Source: Methyloversatilis universalis (lineage in GTDB: Bacteria; Pseudomonadota; Gammaproteobacteria; Methylococcales; Methylococcaceae). From it: a stretch of DNA of 64,000 nt. The notes under the pieces were generated by a model that did no database searches, was not told the origin of the DNA, and was given only the letters and a program-made list of their open reading frames with translations. Below are positions 49,496 through 58,389 of the stretch, piece after piece. Every line of letters starts with the position of its first letter. Within the stretch, counting starts at the first letter, position 1. A program made the translations under genes and the position numbers. Where the stretch lies: positions 48,546 through 112,545 of the forward strand of contig DYIL01000007.1 in the NCBI GenBank assembly GCA_020723665.1, read 5' to 3'.

Positions 49496-49633
49496 AACCC
49501 GGCCCATAAGAATATCGGCCGGGTTGATCCGGGGCAGGGATGCCCCGGCGCGGCAACAAGCCGCGTGAGGCCCAGGCCGGGCGTGTGCCGGCCTGGGCGA
49601 CAGCCCGCAAATACCGGGAGGGTATTTACGGGC
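49496..49633. repeat. Five-hairpin structured element, copy B
   Basis: H1 49496-49525 (9 bp, 12-base loop); H2 49529-49548 (8 bp, CCGGGGCA stem, loop GGGA); H3 49549-49565 (6 bp, loop AACAA); H4 49570-49598 (11 bp, 7-base loop); H5 49603-49633 (12 of 13 pairs, one C-A mismatch, loop GGGAG). The order, the spacers (3, 0, 4 and 4 bases, against 2, 0, 2 and 6 in copy A), the H2 sequence GGGGCA-GRGA-TGCCCC, and the GGGAR loop plus C-A mismatch of H5 match copy A, while H1, H3 and H4 stems are different sequences. Function unknown. Confidence 0.7.
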
Positions 49634-49655
49634 CTGATTAATAAGGTGCACTGAA

Positions 49656-50801
49656 TCACAATTGTTCGCGAAATCCCGTCCACCATTCGCCGTCCGCCCG
49701 CGTCAGGAAGGCTTGACCGGCATGGACGGCGGCGGCCACGTCACTCCGGCGGGTATGCGCCAGGGCCACTGTGGACGCCCGATAATAGCCGCGGCACCGG
49801 TTGCGGTAGAGCGGATGGATGAGCCAGGGCTCCAGCCGGCCCATGACCGCGCTCGCGCCGCGACGTTCGGCGTCGGCGAAAAGGCACTCGAGTACCTGGG
49901 CTTCGTGATCCTCGCTCGCGGCAATCTGCATCACCTCCGCGACGCGGTGAGGCGAAAGATAATAAAGATACCAGCCGACCAGCTTGTCGCCCTCGCTGCG
50001 GATTTGCCGCCGAACCAGCGGTCCGCGCGAGATGACGCGCGACATCTCATCGAAAAGCCAAGTCAGATAGGCTTCGTCGTAGTCGGGGCGAAGACGCCAG
50101 CGTGCCGAGAGTCGGGGCCAGGCCGCGGCCATCGCTCTCGGAGCGAGATCTTCCTCGATCAGATGTACTAGGGGCCGTGGGGAAAGCGACAGCCGTCTTT
50201 TTATTAGAGTCCTTCCCGCACGGTCGACGAGCATCGACAGCGGTCGGCAGATGGTCATAAGCGTCCGGAAACCGGGATGCTTCCGGGCGATGTAATCGCT
50301 GGCGAAAGTCGCGGGCCGGAGCAAGCGTATCCAGCCCAAGCAGTGTGCCTGCACGGTTTGTCCGCCGAGCCGCTCCCACAGGAGACGCCCCTGATCGTTC
50401 GCGCCATCGGTAATCGATAGGTCCTGAGGACCGCCGAGGAAGCGCCGAAGCAGAAATACGCCAGCGCCCTTGGCACGGGCGTCCGGCAGGGTGGCGAACG
50501 GTCCGCTGCAGGCCATGCGTATTGGCTGCCCGTCGAACATCATCGGCTGTACGCTCACTCTCAGAAAGCCGGCGATTCGGCCTTGGGCGTCTTCGTAGAC
50601 CAGCGATGGAATTTCGGGATCGTAGCCTGGCGGCTCCAGACACAAGCGGCGGACGTAATCGGCGAGCCGAGACGGTGCGGCGGGGCTATCGGTACGGAAG
50701 ACCTGTTGGAGCACTGCCGCCACCGGGTCGACGTCGTCGGGCGTGAGCGGGCGAATGGCCTGGCGACGGAGCGTTCTGACACGTGCCAGCTCAAGCGACA
50801 T
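49656..50801 (-). CDS. GNAT-family acyltransferase in the biosynthetic cluster
   Basis: A 381-residue protein with an N-terminal GNAT-like domain (IRPLTPDDVDPVAAVLQQVF, GRIAGFLRVSVQPMMFDGQP, the acetyl-CoA loop around LPDARAKGAGVFLLRRFLGG) and a less clear second domain (LVGWYLYYLSPHRVAEVMQI), so possibly a tandem GNAT. Acyl donor and acceptor unknown. The ATG at 50801 overlaps the end of the carrier-protein gene by 11 bp. It is the last gene of the minus-strand run that starts at 58371. Confidence 0.7.
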   Translation of the reverse strand: MSLELARVRTLRRQAIRPLTPDDVDPVAAVLQQVFRTDSPAAPSRLADYVRRLCLEPPGYDPEIPSLVYEDAQGRIAGFLRVSVQPMMFDGQPIRMACSGPFATLPDARAKGAGVFLLRRFLGGPQDLSITDGANDQGRLLWERLGGQTVQAHCLGWIRLLRPATFASDYIARKHPGFRTLMTICRPLSMLVDRAGRTLIKRRLSLSPRPLVHLIEEDLAPRAMAAAWPRLSARWRLRPDYDEAYLTWLFDEMSRVISRGPLVRRQIRSEGDKLVGWYLYYLSPHRVAEVMQIAASEDHEAQVLECLFADAERRGASAVMGRLEPWLIHPLYRNRCRGYYRASTVALAHTRRSDVAAAVHAGQAFLTRADGEWWTGFREQL

Positions 50802-51060
50802 CGACGAGATTCCGCTGGCTTTCGATATAAGCGGCAATTCGGTTCACCGAGCGAAATTTTTCGAGGTTCAGATCCAGATCATCGAGCGATACCGAGATGC
50901 CGAACTCCCGTTCCAATTGAGCGATCAGGTTGACGAGCAGCAGAGAATCGAGCAGCCCGCCGTCCACGAGATCGGCATCGGGTTCGGAGATTTCGATGTT
51001 GAGGCGATCGAAAAGGATGCGAGTGACCGTTTGAGTCAGCGGTTGGATGCTTTGAGGCAT
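50791..51060 (-). CDS. Discrete acyl/peptidyl carrier protein
   Basis: An 89-residue four-helix carrier protein. The phosphopantetheine attachment site is Ser39 in GGLLDSLLLVNLIAQLE; the usual DSL tripeptide is intact. FGISVSLDDLDLNLEKFRSV is the helix III region. It is expected to be loaded by the adenylation enzyme encoded two genes upstream, as DltA loads DltC. It overlaps the GNAT genes on both sides (25 bp and 11 bp), pointing to tight co-translation. Confidence 0.88.
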   Translation of the reverse strand: MPQSIQPLTQTVTRILFDRLNIEISEPDADLVDGGLLDSLLLVNLIAQLEREFGISVSLDDLDLNLEKFRSVNRIAAYIESQRNLVDVA

Positions 51061-51569
51061 GTTGTACTCCGGTGTTCATGGGCCAATAAATCGAACAGCA
51101 GGCGATCCACATGTCGATCGCCCAACCGATGGCAGCAACGCCGCCGCCCGATCGGTCTGAATCCGACCTTTTCCAGAACCCGAATCGATGCGACGTTGCT
51201 CTCCACGGCCCAGGCGGTAATCGCTTGCAGTCCCAGGCGGCCGAAGCCGTGATCCAAGAGTTCCAGTACCGCCCGAGTGGTATGGCCGCGGGCCGAATAG
51301 GTCTTGTCGCCGAGGACGTACCAGAGCGTGGCTGTCTTGAACAAAGGTGAGATGTCGCTCAATCCGACCAGACCGATAGGCTGCGCCTCCTCCCGAGGTG
51401 CGAAAAGGCGCAGACAGTGGTTGTCCCGCTGGGCCATCACTTGCAACAGGAGCGGCGTCAGGACTTGTATGTCGCCGCCGAAATCCAGCCAACGGTAGTT
51501 TTTCTCGGCGGCAAGCCATTCGGCGGCGGGTGTCAGCCAGTCCGCGTCAAGTTTCCGCAGAAGTGTCAT
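51036..51569 (-). CDS. GNAT-family N-acyltransferase
   Basis: A 177-residue RimJ/RimL-like GNAT enzyme: QPIGLVGLSDISPLFKTATL, then TYSARGHTTRAVLELLDHGF (acetyl-CoA binding region, with ARGH in the Q/RxxGxG/A position) and ITAWAVESNVASIRVLEKVG, the typical C-terminal signature. In this cluster it may acylate an amine of the amino-acid building block or intermediate. ATG 51569 lies inside the 3' end of the adenylation gene (23 bp overlap). Confidence 0.83.
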   Translation of the reverse strand: MTLLRKLDADWLTPAAEWLAAEKNYRWLDFGGDIQVLTPLLLQVMAQRDNHCLRLFAPREEAQPIGLVGLSDISPLFKTATLWYVLGDKTYSARGHTTRAVLELLDHGFGRLGLQAITAWAVESNVASIRVLEKVGFRPIGRRRCCHRLGDRHVDRLLFDLLAHEHRSTTCLKASNR

Positions 51570-53151
51570 GTCGAAACAGATTCCGCAAGAGAGGTCGGTC
51601 GATCTTGCCGTTGGCGTTCTTCGGGAGTCGTTCCATCGCCAGCCAACGCGCCGGCAAGGCATAGCCGGGTAGCAGTCGGGACGCCTGTCGCCGCAGGCGT
51701 GGCGGCGATACGCTCTGGCCCTGGCGCGGCACATAGGCGCAGCAGATGGCATTGCCCTCGAAGCCATCGGTCGGCAAGGCCACCACGGCACACTCTTCGA
51801 GGCAGTCGAGCGAATGGAAGGCCGCTTCGACTTCTCCGAGCTCGATACGGTAGCCGCGGCTTTTGATCTGGGTGTCGGCGCGCCCGACGAAATAAATGAG
51901 GCCGTCCTCGCCTCGTCTCGCGAGATCGCCGGTCTTGTAAATGCGATCTTCGGGGTTCGATGCCCGAGGATAGGGCAGAAAGGCCGCCGCGGTCTTTTCC
52001 GGATCTTTCCAATAACCGGGACTCAGACCCGCCCCGCGGATGTATAGGTCGCCGATTTCGCCGGGCGGAACATCGTTCAGATGGGCGTCCAGGACCAGCA
52101 GCTCTTCGCCCGCGCAGGCGGTGCCGATTGGAATGGGCGTCAAATCGTCGCGCGGGCACTCAGGCACGGTGTAATAACTGCTCGCGATAGTCGCCTCGGT
52201 CGGCCCATAAAGATTGGTGAAACGGACATGGGGCAGTCGCTGCATGAAATGGATCAGGGTAGGGGTGGGCAATACCTCGCCGCACCAGAGCATCCGCTTG
52301 AGCGTCGGGAAGTCGTTCTGCATCACGGCGCCGTGCTTGGCCATGAAGTTCAATACCGAAGGCACCGAAAACCATTGGGTCAATTCGTTCGAACGGATGA
52401 ACTCGGCGAGCCCGTGCGGTAACAAATTGAGCGCCGGCGGGACCATGTGCAGTTCGGCGCCTGCCGAGAGTGTGCCGTAAACGTCGAACGTGGAGAGATC
52501 GAAATGCAGGGACGTATGCCCCGAGATTCGCTCGCCGGATTCGAGGCCGAAATAGTTCCGCGCCCATTCCACGAAGGCGACCACGTTACGGTGAGTGATG
52601 GGCACTCCCTTGGGGATGCCGGTAGACCCGGAGGTGAACAGGATATGGGCGATGTCGTCCGCCGTGTTTTCGTACTGGGGCGGAGTCGAGGGATAGGCAT
52701 CCGCCTCGCTCATATCGAAAGAACTGGCGAATAGCCGCCCCTCCAGTCGGTATCGTTCGATCGAGCCGATCGTCAAGGAGCGGTTGCCGATCTCCTTCAG
52801 GATGTCATCCAGAAGCATGACCGTGTCGGCCGAAACCAGCGCACCCCAAGGTTCGGACACGCGGATCATCGGCGCCAGCCGTGCGGGAGGACTGGCCAGG
52901 TCGACCGGAATGTAGGCCGCATCCGCCTTGAGCACCCCGAGCATGGCGACTATGGCCGCGGGCGACTTGGGTAATAACAGGCAGATGCGGTCGCCACGGC
53001 GGCAGCCGGCTTCGCGCAAGCGCCAAGCCAATTGCGAACTGGCTTTATCCAGATCTCCATAGGTTAGGGAGGAACGCCCCAAAGTCACGGCGACGGCGTT
53101 AGGGCGCAGTTCGGCCTGTCGCGATGCGTAATCTTGCAGCAGCTGGGGCAC
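51547..53151 (-). CDS. Stand-alone amino acid adenylation enzyme
   Basis: A 534-residue ANL-superfamily enzyme of the NRPS A-domain/DltA type. Core motifs: A3 LFTSGSTGIPKGVPITHRN, A4 FDLSTFDVYG, A5 NLYGPTEATIASSY, A7 YKTGDLARRGEDG, A8 GRADTQIKSRGYRIELGEVE, A10 NANGKIDRP. The aspartate in A4 (position 235 in PheA numbering) is the residue that binds the alpha-amino group, so an alpha-amino acid substrate is likely. No condensation or carrier domain is fused. GTG start at 53151 behind AAGGT, 5 bp after the flavin monooxygenase stop. Confidence 0.9.
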   Translation of the reverse strand: MPQLLQDYASRQAELRPNAVAVTLGRSSLTYGDLDKASSQLAWRLREAGCRRGDRICLLLPKSPAAIVAMLGVLKADAAYIPVDLASPPARLAPMIRVSEPWGALVSADTVMLLDDILKEIGNRSLTIGSIERYRLEGRLFASSFDMSEADAYPSTPPQYENTADDIAHILFTSGSTGIPKGVPITHRNVVAFVEWARNYFGLESGERISGHTSLHFDLSTFDVYGTLSAGAELHMVPPALNLLPHGLAEFIRSNELTQWFSVPSVLNFMAKHGAVMQNDFPTLKRMLWCGEVLPTPTLIHFMQRLPHVRFTNLYGPTEATIASSYYTVPECPRDDLTPIPIGTACAGEELLVLDAHLNDVPPGEIGDLYIRGAGLSPGYWKDPEKTAAAFLPYPRASNPEDRIYKTGDLARRGEDGLIYFVGRADTQIKSRGYRIELGEVEAAFHSLDCLEECAVVALPTDGFEGNAICCAYVPRQGQSVSPPRLRRQASRLLPGYALPARWLAMERLPKNANGKIDRPLLRNLFRHDTSAET

Positions 53152-53156
53152 GGCAC

Positions 53157-54212
53157 TTACCTTGTCAAGGCTTCGCGAAAAACGATTGCGGTGTGCTGCA
53201 ACTCCTCCTCACTGGGGGGGATGTCGAGGATGAACGTGCGATAGCCGAGTCCGATATAGCTGGCGATTTCTTGGGCCACGCGTCCGTAGCTCCCCACCAG
53301 ATAAGGGCAAAACGTTCGGTAATTGTGGAAAGGCCCGAGCCAGTAGGGATGATCGCTGGCCACGGCGGTGCTATGCGACGAAAGCTGTTTGTGCCAATCG
53401 GAGTCGGACACTTTCATCGCCAGTTGGTGGGCCAGTTGTCCTTCGCGGGTTTCCGGAAAACGCTCGTGGGCAACCCGCCAGGCCTCCTCGGCCGAGTGAC
53501 GCGCCACGATGCCCACGCGAACGCCGCAAGGTACCCCGGCGCCTTTTTCTACGCCGCGCTCTTCATTCGGAGCCAGGGGATACTTGATCGCCGTGGCGTC
53601 TATGGCCCGAGCCGCCGCCATGCCGGCCTCCGACGAGCCCGATATCAGGATGCCGGGCTGTAAGGAAGGCGGCAGCTGCGGAGACATCCGGAGATTGTGG
53701 AGACGGTAATATTTTCCCTCGAAGCTCAAGCCCGCCGGGCTTTCCAGCAGTTGCCGGATGATGATCGTGTACTCGGCCGTGCGGGCGTAGCGTTCGTCGT
53801 GGGGCGCATCATCGCCCAGGGCGATCAAATCATTGCGGAAACCGCCGGCCAGCATGTTCAAATAGATGCGCCGCCCGTACAAAAACCCCAGCGTCGCAAC
53901 TTTCTTTGCGGCCGTGTAAGGGTGCATGTAGATCGGCTGTACGGCGACCAGCGGAGAAAGCGTGGCGGTGTGTTCCAGGATCAGTTGACTCACCAGCCAC
54001 GGGTCGGCCAGGGAATTGTCCGTGTACACCAGGATGCCGCGGCAGCCGATACGCTCGCTCCAGCGCGCCACCTCTATGACGCGCTGCCGGTAAGTTTTCG
54101 GATCGCCGGCGGTGGATTGGGGACAGGTCGAAAAAACCTCTATCGTATCGAGACCGATACGGCCTTCTCCGGAGAAATCGGCAGACGCGTTGGCACTTTG
54201 AAGCTGCGACAT
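53157..54212 (-). CDS. Luciferase-like (LLM) flavin-dependent monooxygenase
   Basis: A 351-residue TIM-barrel protein of the bacterial luciferase/alkanesulfonate monooxygenase (SsuD) family. Supporting segments: GCRGILVYTDNSLADPWLVS, VAVQPIYMHPYTAAKKVATL, GRRIYLNMLAGGFRNDLIAL, PGILISGSSEAGMAAARAID, and DHPYWLGPFHNYRTFCPYLV. The family uses reduced FMN and O2. The substrate here is unknown. I prefer ATG 54212, preceded by AAGGAAGG, over ATG 54230. About 240 bp separate it from the diiron gene upstream on the same strand. Confidence 0.86.
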   Translation of the reverse strand: MSQLQSANASADFSGEGRIGLDTIEVFSTCPQSTAGDPKTYRQRVIEVARWSERIGCRGILVYTDNSLADPWLVSQLILEHTATLSPLVAVQPIYMHPYTAAKKVATLGFLYGRRIYLNMLAGGFRNDLIALGDDAPHDERYARTAEYTIIIRQLLESPAGLSFEGKYYRLHNLRMSPQLPPSLQPGILISGSSEAGMAAARAIDATAIKYPLAPNEERGVEKGAGVPCGVRVGIVARHSAEEAWRVAHERFPETREGQLAHQLAMKVSDSDWHKQLSSHSTAVASDHPYWLGPFHNYRTFCPYLVGSYGRVAQEIASYIGLGYRTFILDIPPSEEELQHTAIVFREALTR

Positions 54213-54472
54213 AAGGCCTTCCTTGGACATGTCGTTTCGGATCGTTGGTTAAAGCCCGCCGGCTACGCGCAAGGCGGCTATCGTTCTTATCGGCCAGGCA
54301 ATCAGGCCGACCGGGTTACACGCTTCCTCGATTCGGTATCCGCGAATCGCTGAGAGAGAAGTCGTGTCCTTGCCCGATCGGTGTGTTCATATAAACGTCT
54401 GACGGTACGATTCGCCCATCCGTATGTTTACCTATTTCTTTACGAATGGGTCCGGGCCGATACAAAGAACGC

Positions 54473-56611
54473 TTAAATTCCGTCTTTGGGATCTAAATCG
54501 GTATGCAACCGTTTAGCTTCGCATGCCTTTCGAGACATCGGATTTGCGGATCCCAAGCGATCCGCAAGATAACGCTGCATGAATTGCCCGGCCAGCGGCA
54601 GAAGGGCCCCGCCAAACGATGCGTGGCCTAAACGGATTCTGCGCCAGGCGTTTTGCACGGCCGTCCTGTCGCTTTGTTGTCTAACCCGGTCCAGGTAAAG
54701 CAGGATCGCGTCCCGCGCGCGGGCCGAGTGGCCGCATGCGAGATTGTCGATGGTCTGGTGGAGCTGAACGATGGTAGGGTCGATACGGTGATGGCGAAGA
54801 ATATCCGCGGCCTGCATGTAACCGGCTCCGAGTCCACTCAATTCGATGGCTAGATTGAGACCCAGGAGTTCTGGGAAATAGCGGTCCTTGAGCAGCCCGA
54901 TAGCCAGCATGTAAACCGGGAATTCGAAGGCGGCGTCGATAAACCTGGTGTCGCGGGCGAAATCTTCGGTTTCAAACTCGGGGACGGTCAAGCTCAAGCT
55001 TTCGAGCAGTCGCCGATAGACATTGGCGTGATTGTGTTCGGGTCTGCCGTTTCCCACTTCGTCGGCGTAGATCCGCAATAAGTGCCGTTCCACCTCCCCG
55101 AGGTTCTCGGAGGCGGTCGGAACGGCGGCCAGCCAGCAACCGTCTACCAAAATGGAAGGCGCCAGTTGTAGAACCGCCCAGAGGCAAAAATCCCGACCGA
55201 CTCGGGGAGTGCCGTCCGAAGGCCGATAACGCGCTGCTTCCTGGCGGTAAAGACTCTCTACCCATCGGTTGAAGGCTGCGGGATCGTAATGGCGCAAGGA
55301 ACGGCGGACCAGTTTCAACCGGTCCAGCCAGCGGCTACGGCGAAGAACGCGTTCCACGGTTATCGCGGCTTCGGGCGGGCAGTCGCCGGCGGATTCCGCG
55401 TGGAGTAGGGCGGTGAATAGCTCGCGACAGTTGACGGCGAATTTCCGGGAGGCGCTTCTCCCCGCGCGAACGCCGGCGTTCGGTGGATGTTGCTCCGTAC
55501 CGAGGTCGTTGACGGAACGGCGGACCGTGCCGCCGCCACGGAGCGGTTCGGCCGCGGCACCCGGGTTTTCGATCCAGCTGAGACAAGCCTGCCTTTCTTC
55601 CGCGGTGAACACGCCGAACATCGGGCCGCCGAAATCCATGGCGCGGATCAGCCGGCTGGCCGCCGGACACCGAAGGTCCGCGTAGGGCGAGTTTCGCAAC
55701 GCTTCGAGCAGGGGAAGAGGATCGTCCTCGGCTTGCCCGAGCCACTGATCGAGACTTCGCTCCTGCAGCATGACCCGGTGATGATAGGCGACGGCATACG
55801 GACGCTTGGTTCTGAGGATGTCGGCCATGAGTTCGGCGGCCGTCGGGCGCCGATCCCGACCGGCTGCGACACCGACCAGGAGGGCTTCAAGCGCATGGCG
55901 GTAGAGAAGCCATCCGACGCCGATCCGCTCGGGATCGCGCCGCTCCCGGAGATAGGACGCCAACGCGGCCGAGGCCACCGGGCGGACGTCGTCCGAAAAC
56001 CGTTCCCGTGCCGACATCCAAGCCGTTGCATCCGCACCCGCCAGCGAAGCCCACCAGGCAGGATCCAAGAAGCAATGAGCGAGGGTATAGCCCAGCAGTT
56101 CGGGAAAGAAGGTACGGGGTCTATGCATCAGGCCGAGCTGGAGACAGGGCACGTGCAGGGCGAAATCCGGGATACGGCGGTCGCTGAAAAAAGACGGGCT
56201 GTAAAGAGGCGGGAGGTTCATGCCCGAACAGGTCAACAAAGTCCGAAAATGCAAGGGCAGGGCCGGCGAACCGTCCTCCAGACCGACGATCCGGCTGTAA
56301 ATCGCGAACAAGTGGCCGTGGACAGACAAATGGGCCGTGGCCGGCTGGGATACGCGGGCCAGCCATGCGCCTTCGAGCAGCAGGGCGGGGCTCAGCGCGA
56401 GGAGGAGCAATCGCCGCTCGGCCTGATCGGCGATGCTGGGGGTCCCTGCCGGCTGCCATGTCTCGAGCCGGACTTCGGGGGGACCTCGTTGTTTCCGAGC
56501 CTCGCCTAAAGCGCCTTTCACGACTTCCTCGGCGGCTCGCAAGGTCTCTCGATCGGGCGAACCGTTCAGGAGTACCCGGCAAAGAGAGCGAAGATCCGGC
56601 GGTGCACTCAT
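54473..56611 (-). CDS. Tandem heme-oxygenase-like diiron domain (HDO) protein
   Basis: A 712-residue protein with two homologous domains. The C-terminal copy (about residues 500-690) has the HDO pattern: LLRIYADEVGNGRPEHNHAN, FPELLGLNLAIELSGLGAGY, and DPTIVQLHQTIDNLACGHSA, giving Glu, His, Glu, His, Asp and His ligand candidates. The N-terminal copy (about 80-250) aligns over HLFAIYSRIVGLEDGSPALP and FFPELLGYTLAHCFL but has lost the ligand residues. HDO enzymes include N-oxygenases (SznF), UndA and BesC. The substrate is unknown. The ATG overlaps the carbamoyltransferase stop as ATGA. Confidence 0.78.
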   Translation of the reverse strand: MSAPPDLRSLCRVLLNGSPDRETLRAAEEVVKGALGEARKQRGPPEVRLETWQPAGTPSIADQAERRLLLLALSPALLLEGAWLARVSQPATAHLSVHGHLFAIYSRIVGLEDGSPALPLHFRTLLTCSGMNLPPLYSPSFFSDRRIPDFALHVPCLQLGLMHRPRTFFPELLGYTLAHCFLDPAWWASLAGADATAWMSARERFSDDVRPVASAALASYLRERRDPERIGVGWLLYRHALEALLVGVAAGRDRRPTAAELMADILRTKRPYAVAYHHRVMLQERSLDQWLGQAEDDPLPLLEALRNSPYADLRCPAASRLIRAMDFGGPMFGVFTAEERQACLSWIENPGAAAEPLRGGGTVRRSVNDLGTEQHPPNAGVRAGRSASRKFAVNCRELFTALLHAESAGDCPPEAAITVERVLRRSRWLDRLKLVRRSLRHYDPAAFNRWVESLYRQEAARYRPSDGTPRVGRDFCLWAVLQLAPSILVDGCWLAAVPTASENLGEVERHLLRIYADEVGNGRPEHNHANVYRRLLESLSLTVPEFETEDFARDTRFIDAAFEFPVYMLAIGLLKDRYFPELLGLNLAIELSGLGAGYMQAADILRHHRIDPTIVQLHQTIDNLACGHSARARDAILLYLDRVRQQSDRTAVQNAWRRIRLGHASFGGALLPLAGQFMQRYLADRLGSANPMSRKACEAKRLHTDLDPKDGI

Positions 56612-58371
56612 GATCGGATACCGGGCTTGGTAAACAGATGATCGCCGATGACCAGGGCGTCGAGGCCGGACGTGAGGAATACGCTGGCGGCATCTTCCAC
56701 GCTGTGCACGATGGGCTTGCCCATGACATTGAAGCTGGTGTTGAGCAGCACCGGGACGCCGGACCGCCGGTGAAATTCGGAGAGCAAGGCATGAAAACGC
56801 GGGTTCCAATCCTTTTTGAGCGTCTGCAATCGCCCGGTGCCGTCGACATGGACCACGGCGGGGACCCGGTCGCGCACGGCCGGTTTGAAGTGCAGGGTGC
56901 GGTCCATGTAGGGACTTTCCTGGTAGTTCTCGAAGAAGTCCGGGCCATGCTGGTGCAGAATGACCGGAGCGTAGGGACGGAAACGTTCGCGGAATTTCAC
57001 GTCGCGGTTGATGCGTTCGCCCATATCCTGAGTCCTCGGATCGGCCAGGATGGAACGGTTGCCCAGCGCGCGCGGGCCGAATTCGGCGCGGCCTTGAATC
57101 CAGCCCAAGATTTTCCCCTGGGCGAGAAGATCGGCGGCAGCGGGGATCACGGCCCCGTCCGGCAAGTACCGAACCGGCAGTTGTGCGTACCGGGCCAGGC
57201 GTTCGACCGCTTCACGCTCGAGGCGACTTCCGAGATAGGGCGAAAGACTGCGAGGTTCTATTCTTGGTTCCGGATGGTCTTCGTGAAAGGCCAGCAGGGC
57301 CGCGCCGAGGGCGGTCCCGTCATCGGCGGGCGCCGGCGGCACATAAAGCGACCGGAACGGCGTATGGGCCAACAGCTGCCCGTTGCAGACCGAATTGAGC
57401 GCGCACCCGCCGGCGAAGGCCAGATTATCGGATGGGGCGGATTCATGGAGGTTGGCGATCAGCCGGTTGACGATTTCGGTGAAAAAATGCTGCCCGGTGT
57501 GGGCCAGGTCGGCGGCGGTCTCGGGCGGCTTTCCCTTCGATCGCTTACGGGTTGTCAGACGATCGAGATATTCGAAGAATCGATCGTAATCCGGAGCCAA
57601 GCGTAAGCCTTCGATCCGCATCGAGCTCTGCAGCCAGCTCAAGACTTCCTCGTCGATGCGTCCGTAGGAAGCGAGCCCCATAACCTTCCATTCCTCTCCG
57701 CCGATCCATTCGAAGCCGCAGAGTTCGGTGAGTTTCATATAGTAAAATCCCAAGCTCAGCGGGCCGTGCGCTTGGAAAAGAGGTTTCAGGGTCCCGTTAC
57801 GGTAAGTGAAGAACGCCATCGAGCCTTCCTCGCCGTAGGAATCGATGACAGCGCAGGCGGCTTCGTCGAACGGACTGCCGTAGCAGGCCAGCGCGGCATG
57901 GGTCAGGTGGTGGTCGTAATGTCGGAAGCGGACGGAAACGCCGGGGAAATCACGTCCCAGTGTCCGCGCCAGGTTGATTCCGATCCGCCGCATGGCGTGG
58001 TGCTGACACGCGAGCATGTGGTGGATCTGATACATTTCCAGCCAAGTGGTCAGCCGACGTCCTTTGCCGCTCAGAATGCCCCGGGGCGACAGCCAACCAA
58101 GCAGCTTCGCCAGCCGCTCGTAGATCGGCCGGGATTTGCGCCAGTTGCAGGCGATGACGAATTCGTCGGCATCGCTGCAGTATTCGCGCAGTAGCTTGGG
58201 AATGAGGTACAGGTTGTCCGGCTCGCAGTTCAGGGCGCGCTTGTATTGGAGGTGGCGCTCGGTAGCCTCGGCGAACAGGATCTCGCCCGCATCGTTCAAG
58301 ATGGACAGCGCCGGATCGTGGTAGGTCGCACAGAGGCCGACATAATATGTTCGGGGGTTGTGTTTTTTCAT
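56608..58371 (-). CDS. Carbamoyltransferase, NodU/CmcH family
   Basis: A 587-residue O-carbamoyltransferase. The N-terminal Kae1-like domain has LCATYHDPALSILNDAGEIL and HYDHHLTHAALACYGSPF with the metal-binding histidines, AVIDSYGEEGSMAFF, and LAFAGGCALNSVCNGQLL. The C-terminal domain has RAEFGPRALGNRSILADPR and DVKFRERFRPYAPVIL, then VPVLLNTSFNVMGKPIVHS. The family moves carbamoyl phosphate onto a hydroxyl of a sugar or other small molecule through carbamoyl-AMP. First gene of the minus-strand cluster; its start lies only 18 bp from that of the divergent AlkB-like gene. Confidence 0.92.
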   Translation of the reverse strand: MKKHNPRTYYVGLCATYHDPALSILNDAGEILFAEATERHLQYKRALNCEPDNLYLIPKLLREYCSDADEFVIACNWRKSRPIYERLAKLLGWLSPRGILSGKGRRLTTWLEMYQIHHMLACQHHAMRRIGINLARTLGRDFPGVSVRFRHYDHHLTHAALACYGSPFDEAACAVIDSYGEEGSMAFFTYRNGTLKPLFQAHGPLSLGFYYMKLTELCGFEWIGGEEWKVMGLASYGRIDEEVLSWLQSSMRIEGLRLAPDYDRFFEYLDRLTTRKRSKGKPPETAADLAHTGQHFFTEIVNRLIANLHESAPSDNLAFAGGCALNSVCNGQLLAHTPFRSLYVPPAPADDGTALGAALLAFHEDHPEPRIEPRSLSPYLGSRLEREAVERLARYAQLPVRYLPDGAVIPAAADLLAQGKILGWIQGRAEFGPRALGNRSILADPRTQDMGERINRDVKFRERFRPYAPVILHQHGPDFFENYQESPYMDRTLHFKPAVRDRVPAVVHVDGTGRLQTLKKDWNPRFHALLSEFHRRSGVPVLLNTSFNVMGKPIVHSVEDAASVFLTSGLDALVIGDHLFTKPGIRS

Positions 58372-58389
58372 CGCCGATTCCGAAAGCCT

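Larger units (their letters stand above)
49319..49655. other. 337-bp intergenic region made of palindromic elements
   Basis: The stretch between the egtB remnant and the first stop of the biosynthetic cluster holds a REP-like palindrome (49339-49392) and the five-hairpin element B (49496-49633). The sequence between them has an AT-rich patch and no gene. The egtB remnant breaks off about 20 bp from the palindrome. Confidence 0.6.
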
